Assembly (NCBI RefSeq): GCF_016907515.1
Contig: NZ_JAFBBY010000001.1
Span: 3,472,001 to 3,536,000 of the forward strand
From: Nocardioides nitrophenolicus
GTDB taxonomy: Bacteria; Actinomycetota; Actinomycetes; Propionibacteriales; Nocardioidaceae
Reading direction: 5' to 3'
Length of the DNA: 64,000 nt
Both the position numbers and the translations under genes were made by a program. The notes under the pieces are model-generated. The model did no database searches, was not told the origin of the DNA, and saw only the letters and a program-made list of their open reading frames with translations. Of this stretch, positions 17,964 to 28,066 are shown piece by piece; position 1 is the first letter of the stretch; each line of letters begins with the position of its first letter.

Positions 17964-18920
17964 GTGGCCCGGCTGCGTCGTACCTCACCTGACGAGCCGG
18001 GCTGGACCCGTCGGAGGGCCGGGCGCGGCTTCGTCCACCTCGGCCTCGACGGGCGCCCGCTGCCGGCGGAGGACGCGGCACGGTGCCGGGCGCTGGTGAT
18101 CCCGCCCGCGTGGACCGAGGTGTGGATCTGCCCGCGCCCCAACGGGCACCTGCAGGCGGTCGGCGTCGACGCGGCGGGCCGGCGGCAGTATCTCTACCAC
18201 CCGGACTGGGTGGCGCGGCGCGCCCAGGAGAAGCACGAGCGGGTGCTGGGACTGGGCCGGCGGCTCCCGCGGCTGCGCGAGCGGGTCGAGGCCGACCTAG
18301 CCGACGACGACCTGGGCCCGCGCGCGACCTGCGCGCTCGCGGTGCGGCTGATCGACCTGGGCTGCTTCCGGATCGGCAACGACGTGTACGCCGCCGAGTA
18401 CGGCTCGTTCGGCCTGACCACCCTCGAACGCCAGCACGTCCGGCGCTCGGGGGACGCGCTGGTCTTCGAGTTCACCGGGAAGTCGGGGATCGAGCACCAC
18501 GTCGAGGTCGACGACCCGGTCGCCGTGCGGGCCCTGGACCGGCGCCGCCGGCGGCGCCGGTCCGACCGCCGGCTGCTCGACGTCACCGGGACCGACGTCA
18601 ATGACTACCTGCGCGAGGTCAGTGGGATCGAGGTCACCGCCAAGGACTTCCGCACCTGGCACGGCACCGTGCTGGCCGCCGCCGCGCTCGCGGGAGCTCC
18701 CGGACCGGAGGCGTCGAAGACCGCCCGGAAGCGGGCGGTCGCGGCGGCGATGCGGGAGGTCTCCGAGTTCCTGGGCAACACGCCCGCGCTGGCCCGTTCG
18801 GCGTACGTCGACCCACGGGTGGTCGACGCCTACGAGGAGGGCCGCACCATCCGGGTGCGCCCGGGGGCGACCCGCGAGCAGCTGGAGCGGGCCACGCTCC
18901 GCCTGGTCGGCGGTCGGTGA
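17964..18920 (+). CDS. DNA topoisomerase IB
   Basis: A 318-residue bacterial/poxvirus-type topoisomerase IB, which relaxes supercoils by a 3'-phosphotyrosine intermediate. The catalytic set is visible: Arg136 in CFRIGNDVYA, Lys173 in FTGKSGIEH, Arg230 and His233 in KDFRTWHGT, and Tyr281 in RSAYVDPRV. The length matches the family. The GTG at 17964 is the only reasonable start in the 29 bases after the previous stop, though no Shine-Dalgarno sequence is present. Confidence 0.93.
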   Translation: MARLRRTSPDEPGWTRRRAGRGFVHLGLDGRPLPAEDAARCRALVIPPAWTEVWICPRPNGHLQAVGVDAAGRRQYLYHPDWVARRAQEKHERVLGLGRRLPRLRERVEADLADDDLGPRATCALAVRLIDLGCFRIGNDVYAAEYGSFGLTTLERQHVRRSGDALVFEFTGKSGIEHHVEVDDPVAVRALDRRRRRRRSDRRLLDVTGTDVNDYLREVSGIEVTAKDFRTWHGTVLAAAALAGAPGPEASKTARKRAVAAAMREVSEFLGNTPALARSAYVDPRVVDAYEEGRTIRVRPGATREQLERATLRLVGGR

Positions 18921-18932
18921 CACGATCGGGGC

Positions 18933-19238
18933 GTGACCGAGCACGAGTTCACCGCCGAGCTGTGGCGCTGGCGGGCCCGCGACGAGCAGTCCGGCGGGGC
19001 GTGGTTCTTCGTGAGCCTGCCGTTCGACGTCACCGACCAGATCGACGAGGCCGGCCCGCGCCGGGGCTTCGGGAGCGTCCGGGTGGAGGTGACGGTCGGT
19101 GCGAGCACCTGGCGCACGTCGGTGTTCCCGAGCGTCGAGGAGCGCACCCTCGTGCTCCCGGTGAAGAAGGCGGTGCGTGCCGCCGAGGGCCTGGTCGAAG
19201 GTGGACGGTGCACGGTCCGGCTCCGTACGGTCGAGTGA
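18933..19238 (+). CDS. DUF1905 domain protein
   Basis: A 101-residue single-domain protein with the DUF1905 pattern (FTAELWRWRARDEQSGGAWFF and, at the end, LPVKKAVRAA). The fold is a small beta-barrel and the function is unknown. CACGAT six bases before the GTG suggests leaderless transcription. The stop overlaps the macro-domain gene by one base (TGATG). Confidence 0.85.
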   Translation: MTEHEFTAELWRWRARDEQSGGAWFFVSLPFDVTDQIDEAGPRRGFGSVRVEVTVGASTWRTSVFPSVEERTLVLPVKKAVRAAEGLVEGGRCTVRLRTVE

Positions 19239-19729
19239 TGGACATCGAGGTCGTCGAGGGCGACATCACCGCCCAGCAGGTCGATGCGGTGGTCAACGCC
19301 GCCAACCGCGCGATGCGCGGGGGAGCGGGCGTCGACGGCGCCATCCACCGCGCCGGCGGGCCCGAGGTGCTGGCCGACTGCCGCCGCCGGTTCCCGCGGG
19401 GCCTGGCGACCGGCGACGCCGGCTGGACCACCGCGGGCCGGATGGCGGCGCGGTGGGTGATCCACGTCGTCGGACCCAACCGCAACGCCGGCGAGACCGA
19501 CCGCGACCTGCTGACCTCGTGCTACCGCCGCGCGCTCGAGGTCGCCGACGAGCTGGGCGCGCGCTCGGTCGCCTTCCCGCTGATCAGCGCCGGTGCCTAC
19601 GGGTGGCCGAAGGAGGACGCCGTCGACGCGGCGCTGGAGACCCTGCGCGCGACGCCGACCGCGGTCGAGCAGGCCCGGCTGGTGGCCTTCGGGCGCTCGG
19701 CGTACGAGCTCATCGCGGGCCGGCTGTAG
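19238..19729 (+). CDS. macro-domain ADP-ribose hydrolase
   Basis: A 163-residue macro domain of the YmdB/MacroD type, which removes O-acetyl from ADP-ribose or ADP-ribose from proteins. Key motifs are VVNAANRAMRGGAGVDGAIH and the phosphate loop PLISAGAYGWP. TACGGT lies six bases before the ATG. The 3' end overlaps 20 bases of the acetyltransferase remnant on the other strand. Confidence 0.9.
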   Translation: MDIEVVEGDITAQQVDAVVNAANRAMRGGAGVDGAIHRAGGPEVLADCRRRFPRGLATGDAGWTTAGRMAARWVIHVVGPNRNAGETDRDLLTSCYRRALEVADELGARSVAFPLISAGAYGWPKEDAVDAALETLRATPTAVEQARLVAFGRSAYELIAGRL

Positions 19730-19952
19730 GAGCCTGCTCGCGCACCCAGCGCCGCCACTCGTCCTGGCGGCGGTAGCCGGCGGCCCGCCAGATCGTCTGG
19801 CCGAGGTCGTTGTGCTGGAGGACCATGGCGTCGATCCGGCCGGCGCCCAGGGCGACCAGGCGGGCGGCCGCCGCTCCTCGACCACCCGGGACCCGGTCCC
19901 GATTCTCGCGGGGCGTCGTCACCCGGCGTACCCGTCGTCGTTGGTCAGGCAC
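19710..19952 (-). pseudogene. remnant of a GNAT acetyltransferase C-terminus
   Basis: An 80-codon frame whose second half reads RIDAMVLQHNDLGQTIW then RAAGYRRQDEWRRWVR, the usual C-terminal end of a GNAT acetyltransferase (beta-6/alpha-4 and the GY motif). The acetyl-CoA-binding part that should precede it is absent; upstream sequence is low-complexity and then meets the divergent small gene. Read as a truncated pseudogene. The weak first 35 codons may be chance. Confidence 0.5.
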
Positions 19953-19984
19953 CGATCCACCGAAGCCGACGAGGAGGCGACGAG

Positions 19985-20260
19985 ATGTCGATGGAGCTCA
20001 CCACCGCGGTCCTGCTGCTGGCGCTCGCCGTCGTCTGCGCGGGCTGGCTGGCCCGTTCGCGTGGAGCGGCCACCTCGATGCCGGGCATGGGGCCGGACAT
20101 CGAGGAGTGGCGTTCGGCCGCGCTGCGGCACTTCCAGGAGCACCGGGACCTCGAGCGCGCCGTCGCCGAGGTGCTGGCCACCCCGGGCGCCGTCCGCGGT
20201 CCCGGCCGCACCGAGCTGTTCGTGGCGCTCGGTGCGCGCCGGGTCGACCTCTACGCCTGA
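19985..20260 (+). CDS. 91-residue single-pass membrane protein
   Basis: An N-terminal helix (TTAVLLLALAVVCAGWLA) is followed by a soluble tail rich in charged residues (EWRSAALRHFQEHRDLERAVAEVL). GAGGAGG lies seven bases before the ATG. No family recognised. The C-terminus ends FVALGARRVDLYA. Confidence 0.65.
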   Translation: MSMELTTAVLLLALAVVCAGWLARSRGAATSMPGMGPDIEEWRSAALRHFQEHRDLERAVAEVLATPGAVRGPGRTELFVALGARRVDLYA

Positions 20261-20303
20261 GTCGCTAGGGCGTGTCGCTCGAGTCGGCGTCGTGGCGAGC
20301 GGG

Positions 20304-20420
20304 GTGGTCTGGGTTGGGGATTCACCACGGGATGTAGGTGAGTGACCGCTTCTGTAGTGGAACTCCGCTACAGAACCACGGGTTCGCCTACAACCCGTGG
20401 TGAATCCCCACCCCGACCAC
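20304..20420. repeat. large palindromic repeat, family 2 copy A
   Basis: A 117-base imperfect palindrome. Outer arms include GGGGATTCACCACGGG with CCCGTGGTGAATCCCC; the centre is TCTGTAGTGGA with TCCGCTACAGA. A second copy lies at 48068-48157. It sits between the 91-residue protein gene and the 3' end of serC, so it may terminate both convergent transcripts. The rest of 20261-20459 shows nothing else. Confidence 0.85.
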
Positions 20421-20459
20421 GAAGCAGGCGCGAAGAAACCCGACCTGTTCAGCAGCCTC

Positions 20460-21584
<1,125 letters not shown>

Positions 21585-21683
21585 TCAACCTTCGATCGGC
21601 ACAGGCAGAGACAGGCTGACGACGCTGTCAGAGATGCCCCCATTGTGACAGCCCCCGCATCGCCCTGTTCAATCGGTTTCGCC

Positions 21684-22163
21684 ATGCAAGCCTCCCTCGA
21701 CCTGCGTCCCGTCGGCTATCTCCACCCCGACGCCGCGGCTCTCGTCGCCCGCGTCCAGGAGGAGTACGTCGAGCGCTACGGCTCGCCCGACGAGAGCCCC
21801 GTCGACCCGGCCGTGTTCGACCCGCCGGAGGGCCTCTTCCTGGTCGGGTACGACGGCGCCGAGCCGGTCGCGACCGGGGCCTGGCGCCGCTCCGGCGTGC
21901 GGGCGCTCGGCGGCACCAGCGCGGTGGAGGTCAAGCGGATGTTCGTGGTCGCCGAGCACCGGGGACGGGGCTTCGCGCGGGCGGTGCTGGCCGCGCTGGA
22001 GGACTCGGCCCGGGACGCCGGTCACGACCTGGTCGTGCTCGAGACCGGGCTGCGGCAGCCCGAGGCGATCGGGCTGTACCGCAGCGCCGGCTACGAGCCG
22101 GTCCCCGGCTTCGGGTTCTACCGCGACGCCCCGCTCTCGCGGTGCTTCGCCAAGCTGGTGTGA
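21684..22163 (+). CDS. GNAT-family acetyltransferase
   Basis: A 159-residue N-acetyltransferase with the acetyl-CoA motif VAEHRGRGFARAVLAALE and the C-terminal GLYRSAGYEPVPGFGFY. Substrate unknown. A possible promoter is TTGTGA at 21643 with TTCAAT at 21668, although the spacing of 19 is long. Confidence 0.87.
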   Translation: MQASLDLRPVGYLHPDAAALVARVQEEYVERYGSPDESPVDPAVFDPPEGLFLVGYDGAEPVATGAWRRSGVRALGGTSAVEVKRMFVVAEHRGRGFARAVLAALEDSARDAGHDLVVLETGLRQPEAIGLYRSAGYEPVPGFGFYRDAPLSRCFAKLV

Positions 22164-22188
22164 GCGGCCCGGGGCCGGCCGCACGGGG

Positions 22189-23664
22189 TCACTGGAAGCG
22201 CGCCGAGCGCTTCCACAGCAGCCGGGTGAGCAGCCAGTACACCGAGGCCCCGTCGGGCCACTGGGTGACGACCCGTCCGGACGGCGAGCGGAAGTAGTTG
22301 GGGGTCTGCGCGAAGGAGCTGGCGTCGAGGCGGCGCTTGAGCCAGCGGTTGAGCGCGGCGACGTACGACGCCTTCACCTCGACCGAGCGGGCGCCCCGCC
22401 GGCGCAGCTCGTCGAGGGTGCGCCCGATGAACAGCGCCTGCTTCTCCATGCCGAACACCGGGGCGTACCAGTTGGTGTTCGGGCCGTAGAGCAGGAACAG
22501 ATTCGGCATCTCGTCGACGGTGATGCCGAGGAACGCCATCGGGTCCTCGCCCCACTTCTCCGCGAGCACGGTGCCGCCGCGGCCGACGACCTCGATCCCG
22601 GCGAGGAACTCCGCCGCGCGGAAGCCGGTCGCGGTGACCACGACCTCCGCGACGTGCTCCTCGCCGCTCGCGTCGATCAGGCCCTTCTCGTGCATGCCGA
22701 CCACCGCCCGCGGGACCAGGGTCACGTCCTCGCGCAGCAGCGCCGGGTAGAAGGTCGAGGAGTGCACCGCGCGCTTGCCGAGGTACGCCGAAGTGGGGGT
22801 CAGCTGCGCCTTGAGCTCGGGATGGTCGGCGAAGACCTCGTCGAGGTAGCGCCGGCAGGCGTCGACCAGGGAGGTGTCGACGTCGCTGCCGGGCCGGATG
22901 ATCCGGCCCCCGAGCCAGCGCCGCTCCAGGGCGAGGAAGAGCCGCCAGCGGGCGATCCGGCGGTGCACGGGGTGGCGCAGCCGGGCCCGCTCGGCGTCGT
23001 CGTACACCCGGCCGGCCTTGGGGTCCACCCAGCCGGGCTGGCGCTGGAAGACGGTGAGCTGGCTGGCCACGCCAGCGAGCTCGGCGACCACCTGCGCGGA
23101 GGTGGAGCCGGTGCCGACCACGGCCACCCGGCGTCCGGTCAGGTCCAGGTCGGCCGGCCACTCGGCGGTGTGGAAGATCTCGCCGGTGTACGTCGAGCGG
23201 CCGGGCCACTCGGGGTGGCGCGGGACGTTGAGCAGCCCGACCGCCGACACCACGGCGCGGAAGTCCGCGCTCTCCTCCTCGCCGGTCGCGACGTCCCGTG
23301 CGGTCACCGACCAGGTCGCGGACCGCTCGTCCCACACCAGCCGGGTCACCCGGCGGCCGTAGCGGAACAGCGGCAGCAGGCCGGCCTCGCGCGCGACCCG
23401 CTCGAGGTAGCGGCGCAGCTCGGCCCCGCCCGGGAACTCGCGGCTCCACTCGCCGGGCGCGAAGGAGTAGGAGTACATGACGGCCGGGGTGTCGACCTCG
23501 ACGCCGGGGAACCGGTTGGCCCGCCAGGTGCCGCCCGGACCGTCGCCGGACTCGAAGATCGTGACCGCGTAGCCGCGCCGGTGCAGCTCGCGGGCGGCCG
23601 CGATGCCGGCGAAGCCGCCGCCGATCACGGCGACCCGAAAGCCGGTGGGACTGGATGAGGGCAT
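22189..23664 (-). CDS. flavin-containing monooxygenase (Baeyer-Villiger-like)
   Basis: A 491-residue class B flavoprotein monooxygenase that would use FAD, NADPH and O2. FAD motif VIGGGFAGIAA lies at the N-terminus and a second, NADPH-binding motif VVGTGSTSAQV near residue 180. The fingerprint YTGEIFHTAEWP (about 160) fits the Baeyer-Villiger/FMO signature FxGxxxHxxxWP with Tyr for Phe. It follows the ABC transporter ATPase by 53 bases and is probably the last gene of that operon, suggesting oxidation of the imported compound. Start 23664 has GGGAGG seven bases upstream; ATG 23685 is a weaker choice. Confidence 0.87.
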   Translation of the reverse strand: MPSSSPTGFRVAVIGGGFAGIAAARELHRRGYAVTIFESGDGPGGTWRANRFPGVEVDTPAVMYSYSFAPGEWSREFPGGAELRRYLERVAREAGLLPLFRYGRRVTRLVWDERSATWSVTARDVATGEEESADFRAVVSAVGLLNVPRHPEWPGRSTYTGEIFHTAEWPADLDLTGRRVAVVGTGSTSAQVVAELAGVASQLTVFQRQPGWVDPKAGRVYDDAERARLRHPVHRRIARWRLFLALERRWLGGRIIRPGSDVDTSLVDACRRYLDEVFADHPELKAQLTPTSAYLGKRAVHSSTFYPALLREDVTLVPRAVVGMHEKGLIDASGEEHVAEVVVTATGFRAAEFLAGIEVVGRGGTVLAEKWGEDPMAFLGITVDEMPNLFLLYGPNTNWYAPVFGMEKQALFIGRTLDELRRRGARSVEVKASYVAALNRWLKRRLDASSFAQTPNYFRSPSGRVVTQWPDGASVYWLLTRLLWKRSARFQ

Positions 23665-23717
23665 GCTCGCGCCTCCCGATGACATGGGTTGGTGCCTCTC
23701 TGGCTGAAGGGGAAGGG

Positions 23718-24518
23718 TCAGAGGACCTTGCTGAGGAAGTCCCGGGTGGCGGGGTGCTCGGCACCCTCGGTGAGCCGGCGGGCCGGGCCCTCCTCGACGA
23801 TGCGGCCGTCCTGGAGGAAGACGAACCGGTCGCAGACCTCGCGGGCAAAGCCGACCTCGTGGGTGACGATGATCGTGGTCATCCCGCCCACGACCAGGTC
23901 GCGGATCACCTGCAGCACCTCGTTGACCATCTCCGGGTCGAGCGCGGAGGTCGGCTCGTCGAAGAGCAGCGCCTTCGGGCGCATCGCCAGCGCCCGGGCG
24001 ATCGCGACCCGCTGCTGCTGGCCGCCGGAGAGCTGGCCCGGGTAGGCGCCGACCTTCTCGGCCAGGCCGACCCGCTCCAGCAGCTCGACGGCGTGCGCGG
24101 TCGCCTCGCGCCGGGAGCGGCCGGCGACCTTGACCGGGGCCTCGATCACGTTCTCCAGCACGGTCTTGTGGGCGAAGAGGTTGAACTGCTGGAAGACCAT
24201 GCCGAGGTGCTGGCGCTGGGCGGCCTCCCGGCGGGCGGGCAGCCGGTGGATCCGGCCGCGTCGTACGTGATGGCCGAGCAGCTCGCCGTCGAGCATCACG
24301 ATGCCCTCCTCCGCACGCTCGAGCAGGTTGAGACAGCGCAGGAAGGTGCTCTTGCCGCTGCCCGAGCGGCCGAGCAGGCACACCGCCTCGCCCCGGCGTA
24401 CGTCGAGCGAGACGTCGTGCAGCACCTGATGGCCGCCGAAGGACTTGCTGATGCCGCGGGCGCTGATCAGCGGCCCGTCGAGCGGCCGGTCGACCGCGGT
24501 CGTCGCCAGGGTGGTCAT
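23718..24518 (-). CDS. polar amino-acid ABC transporter ATPase
   Basis: A 266-residue ATPase of the GlnQ/HisP type. Walker A GRSGSGKST, Q-loop VFQQFNLFAHKTVLEN, signature LSGGQQQR, Walker B LLFDEPTSALD and H-loop VTHEVG are all intact. GAGGAG precedes the ATG, which overlaps the permease stop (ATGA). It energises uptake by the adjacent permease and binding protein. Confidence 0.94.
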   Translation of the reverse strand: MTTLATTAVDRPLDGPLISARGISKSFGGHQVLHDVSLDVRRGEAVCLLGRSGSGKSTFLRCLNLLERAEEGIVMLDGELLGHHVRRGRIHRLPARREAAQRQHLGMVFQQFNLFAHKTVLENVIEAPVKVAGRSRREATAHAVELLERVGLAEKVGAYPGQLSGGQQQRVAIARALAMRPKALLFDEPTSALDPEMVNEVLQVIRDLVVGGMTTIIVTHEVGFAREVCDRFVFLQDGRIVEEGPARRLTEGAEHPATRDFLSKVL

Positions 24519-25438
24519 GTCGCGCTCCTCGCTGCCCGGGCCCGCGGACTGACCCGGGCGCTCGCGGATCGGCCGAGCCACCGCTCGAGATAGAACTGGC
24601 CGAGCGAGAGGATGCTGACCAGGATCATGTACCAGACCGTGGCCACCATCAGCAGCGGCACCACCTCGAAGGTGCGGTTGTAGATCTGCTGCACGGAGTA
24701 GAGCAGGTCCGGCACCGAGATGAACGCGACCAGGGCGGTCGCCTTGAGCAGGTTGATCAGGTCGTTGCTCACCGGCGGCACCGCGATCTTCATCGCCTGC
24801 GGGAACACGATGCGCCGGAAGATCCGGCCGGGCGGCATCCCCAGCGCGAGCGCGGCCTCCCGCTGCCCCGCCGGCACCGCGAGCAGCGAGGCCCGGATGA
24901 TCTCCGAGGTGTACGCCGCCTGCTGCAGCCCGAACGCCAGCACCGCCGACCAGTACGCCGTCATCAGGTCCCGGGTCTCCCACGACCACCCGCCGCCGGG
25001 CAGCGGGATGCTGAAGGTCGGGTAGATCAGCGAGATGTTGAACCACAGGATCAGCAGCACCAGCAGCGGGACCGAGCGGAAGAACCACACGTAGACGCCG
25101 GCGGCGGCACGCAGCACCGGGTTGTCCGAGAGCCGCAGGTTGGCGATGAGCACCGACACCACGAGCGCCAGGCCCATCGACAGCGCGGTCAGCGTGATCG
25201 TGTTCTTCAGGCCGGTCAGGACCGGGTCGGAGAAGAAGTACGAGCGCACCGTGGCCCACTCGAAGGCCGGGTTCTCCACGATGCTCCACGCCAGCCGCAC
25301 GGCCGCGGCGAGGAGGACCACGGCGAGCACGATCCGGAACAGGTGGAGTCGTCGCGCATGGGGGATCGCGGCGAGCTCGGCGAGGTGCTCGTCCCACGCG
25401 GCGCGCTCCCCGGTGCGGTCCGCCATCGTCTCGGTCAC
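24515..25438 (-). CDS. polar amino-acid ABC transporter permease
   Basis: A 307-residue permease of the HisM/GlnP type, with a cytoplasmic N-terminus of about 30 residues and five or six helices. The EAA-loop is REAALALGMPPGRIFRRIVFPQA, preceded by QQAAYTSEIIRASLLAVPAGQ as in amino-acid permeases (three-TMR family). The GTG start overlaps the stop of the binding-protein gene (GTGA). A single permease gene implies a homodimer. Confidence 0.93.
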   Translation of the reverse strand: MTETMADRTGERAAWDEHLAELAAIPHARRLHLFRIVLAVVLLAAAVRLAWSIVENPAFEWATVRSYFFSDPVLTGLKNTITLTALSMGLALVVSVLIANLRLSDNPVLRAAAGVYVWFFRSVPLLVLLILWFNISLIYPTFSIPLPGGGWSWETRDLMTAYWSAVLAFGLQQAAYTSEIIRASLLAVPAGQREAALALGMPPGRIFRRIVFPQAMKIAVPPVSNDLINLLKATALVAFISVPDLLYSVQQIYNRTFEVVPLLMVATVWYMILVSILSLGQFYLERWLGRSASARVSPRARAARSAT

Positions 25439-26292
25439 GACGCCGGCTCGGGGTTGAGCACCGACTTCTCGACGGCCATCTTCTCCGCGCCGTACTTCGC
25501 CAGGATCTCGGCGTAGGTGCCGTCCGCGATGATGTCGTCGGTGGCCTGGACCAGCTTCTCGGCCATGTCGTCGCCCTTCATCACGGCGAAGCCGATGTCG
25601 ATCGCCTGGTAGATCGGGCCGGTGATCTTCCAGACGCCGGGCTCGGTCGTCACCTGGTAGGCCAGCCCGCTGCTCGTGGCGGTCACCGTGTCGGCGCGCC
25701 CGCTCTTGACCGCGAGGTCGGCGGTCGCCTGGTCGGCGAAGGTCTGCACGTCGATCGGGTCCTTGCCGTCGCCCTTGCAGGTCTTCGACAGGTCCTGCAG
25801 CACCGGCACCGGGCTGGAGCCCGCGGTCACGGCGACCGAGAGGCCGCACAGGTCCTCCATGGTGTCGCCGATGTCGATCCCGCCGTCCTTGACCCGGAAG
25901 CCGTAGCTCTCGACCAGGTTGGTGGCGAAGTCGAACTTCGCGAGCCGCTCGGCGGTGACGTCGACGCCCGGCACCCAGTCGTAGGTGCCCCGCTGCAGCC
26001 CGAGCAGCCCGTTCTCGAAGGAGGCCTGCTCGTTGTCGACCTCGAAGCCCATCGCCTCGCCGAGCGCGGTGGAGAGGTCGGGGAGCAGTCCGGCGAGCTC
26101 GCCCTTGTCGTCGAGATAGCTGTACGGCGGCACGCCGACCTGCTGCGGGATCACCAGCGTCTTCGCGTCGCCGCTGCCGCCGTCCTTGCCGGCGTCGTCG
26201 CCGGAGGAGCAGGCCGTGAGCGTCCCGGTCGTGGCGAGGGCGAGGAGGGCGATCCCGCTGATCCGGCGGCGCAGGGTGGGGGTGTTCGACAT
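25435..26292 (-). CDS. amino-acid-type substrate-binding lipoprotein
   Basis: A 285-residue bacterial SBP family 3 protein. The lipobox is LTAC with Cys28, then a Gly/Asp/Ser linker. The mature domain contains VGVPPYSYLDDKGELAGLLPDL, typical of polar amino-acid or opine binders, and TYDWVPGVDVTAERLAKFDF. It delivers ligand to the permease. First gene of the four-gene operon ending in the flavin monooxygenase; GGAG lies seven bases before the ATG. Ligand unknown. Confidence 0.93.
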   Translation of the reverse strand: MSNTPTLRRRISGIALLALATTGTLTACSSGDDAGKDGGSGDAKTLVIPQQVGVPPYSYLDDKGELAGLLPDLSTALGEAMGFEVDNEQASFENGLLGLQRGTYDWVPGVDVTAERLAKFDFATNLVESYGFRVKDGGIDIGDTMEDLCGLSVAVTAGSSPVPVLQDLSKTCKGDGKDPIDVQTFADQATADLAVKSGRADTVTATSSGLAYQVTTEPGVWKITGPIYQAIDIGFAVMKGDDMAEKLVQATDDIIADGTYAEILAKYGAEKMAVEKSVLNPEPAS

Positions 26293-26352
26293 GGCGGGCT
26301 CCGTGGGGTCTCGGTCCGGCGTCGGGCTGGCCGGGTGCACCCACCGTAGGGA

Positions 26353-26412
26353 CCGCCGATCGGCGGAGTCGATGTAGGATCCTTCAAAGAAATGCCGGCT
26401 GCCTTTGAGGAT
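26353..26412. promoter_or_regulatory. divergent control region with two inverted repeats
   Basis: Between the transporter operon and the PucR-type regulator gene lie CCGCCGATCGGCGG (26353-26366, perfect) and ATCCTTCAAAG...CTTTGAGGAT (26379-26412, arms matching except one extra T). The second ends five bases before the regulator start. Both are candidate operators for the PucR-type protein controlling itself and the transporter. Confidence 0.5.
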
Positions 26413-26417
26413 TCTCC

Positions 26418-28049
26418 ATGCCCGTATCGGACGTGTTTCCGAAGGCCGGCGAGCCGTCCGCGACGATGTCGGCGACATTGCGCGACCTCGTCCACGCGCT
26501 GCGGCTGATCACCGACGTCCGCCTGCTCGGCGCCGCCGACCCCGAGCTCGCGCTGCGCACGCACCTGCTCGTCGACGCCGCCGCCCTGGGCGCCGAGCCG
26601 CTGCCGGAGGAGGTCGGCGCGGGCCTGCTGGTCCTCACCGGCGACGCCGCCGGCGAGCTGACGGCGCTGGCCGCCGACCTCGCCGCTCGGGCGCCCGGCG
26701 CGCTCCTGGTCCGCGACCCGGGGACTCCGGTCCCCGAGGCGCTGCTCGCGGGCGCGGTGGTCGTCGTACCTCGGGGGCCGGAGTGGTCCGCGCTGCTCGC
26801 CGAGGCGCTACGGGTGGTGGTCGAGCCGCGCCGCCACGACGTCGGCAGCGCCCGGCTCAACCGCGCCCTCGCCGAGCACACCGACCTCTTCGACGTCGCC
26901 AAGGCGCTCGGCGTCGCGACCGGCACGCTCATCTCGATCGAGGACGAGCGGGCCCGGGTGATGGCGTTCTCGCCCTACAGCGACCAGGCGGACCCGATCC
27001 GCCGGCTGGCCATCCTCGGCCGGGAGCCACCGCAGTGGCACGTCGAGCAGCTGCGCTCCGAGCGGGTCTACGACCGGCTCCGGGTCCCCGGCGCCACCGT
27101 CGAGCTCCCCCAGGCGGGCGAGGTGCGCCGCCGGCTCGGCATCGGGATGGCCGACCCGACCACCGGGGTCTACCTCGGCACCATCTGGGCCCAGGAGACC
27201 GACGTCCCGTTCGGGCCCGAGCTGGAGGACCACCTGATCGGCGCCGCGCGGTACGCCGCCCGCCTGGTCAGCCAGGCCCGGCAGATCCACTCGGTCAGCA
27301 CCGAGCTGGTGCAGCGGCTGCTCGCGCCCGAGGGACCGGGGCCCGGGGACGACGTACCTCAGCTGCGGGTGCGGGAGCCGGCCAGCTTCACCCTGATCGG
27401 CATCGAGGCCGTCGACGACGACCACGCCGCCGAGTGGCTGCTGTCCTCCGAGGCCGTCGCGCTGCTCAGCATGCGCGCGGTGTCCCTGGCCGAGCAGGCC
27501 CTGGTGGCGCCGTACGGTGCCCGGCTCTACGTCCTCGCGCCCGGCCCCGTCGACCCGGCCCGCGACGTCGCCTGGGCGGAGCGGACCCTCGCCCACCTGC
27601 GGGCTCAGCGGCACGCCGGCTTCCGGGCCGCCGTCAGCTCCTCGGCCTCGGCGGGTTCGGTGCGCGCCGCCCGGGCCGAGATCGAGCGGGTGTGCGCGCG
27701 GACCGCGCCCTCGGCCGCCCGCCCGGTGGTCACCCTCGACAGCGACCGGACCGCGGTCCTGCTCGCGGAGTGCCTCGAGGCGCTGCCCCGCGCCGCCCTG
27801 CTCGACGACGAGCGCTTCCGCACCCTGGTCGAGTACGACGGCCGGAGCAGCATCGACCTGCTGGAGACCGCCCGGGTCTGGCTCCGCGTCCACGGTGAGT
27901 ACGGTCCGGCCGCCCAGGCGCTGACCACCCACCAGAACACCGTCCGCTACCGGATCGGCCGGCTGGAGTCGCTCGCCGGCTACGACCTCGCCGACCCCGA
28001 CGACCGGCTCCTCCTCGCCCTCCAGCTGCGCCTCCACGACCAGGTGTGA
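26418..28049 (+). CDS. PucR/CdaR-family transcription regulator
   Basis: A 543-residue regulator. The C-terminal 60 residues form the PucR helix-turn-helix: ALTTHQNTVRYRIGRLESL. The central part (about 140-300) looks like a GAF-type sensor with a GGDEF-like CdaR region after it. These proteins usually activate or repress catabolic genes in response to a small molecule. Divergent orientation to the transporter-monooxygenase operon makes that operon its likely target. GAGGAT five bases before the ATG suggests leaderless transcription. Confidence 0.87.
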   Translation: MPVSDVFPKAGEPSATMSATLRDLVHALRLITDVRLLGAADPELALRTHLLVDAAALGAEPLPEEVGAGLLVLTGDAAGELTALAADLAARAPGALLVRDPGTPVPEALLAGAVVVVPRGPEWSALLAEALRVVVEPRRHDVGSARLNRALAEHTDLFDVAKALGVATGTLISIEDERARVMAFSPYSDQADPIRRLAILGREPPQWHVEQLRSERVYDRLRVPGATVELPQAGEVRRRLGIGMADPTTGVYLGTIWAQETDVPFGPELEDHLIGAARYAARLVSQARQIHSVSTELVQRLLAPEGPGPGDDVPQLRVREPASFTLIGIEAVDDDHAAEWLLSSEAVALLSMRAVSLAEQALVAPYGARLYVLAPGPVDPARDVAWAERTLAHLRAQRHAGFRAAVSSSASAGSVRAARAEIERVCARTAPSAARPVVTLDSDRTAVLLAECLEALPRAALLDDERFRTLVEYDGRSSIDLLETARVWLRVHGEYGPAAQALTTHQNTVRYRIGRLESLAGYDLADPDDRLLLALQLRLHDQV

Positions 28050-28066
28050 GGCTCGGGTTGTGCGCC

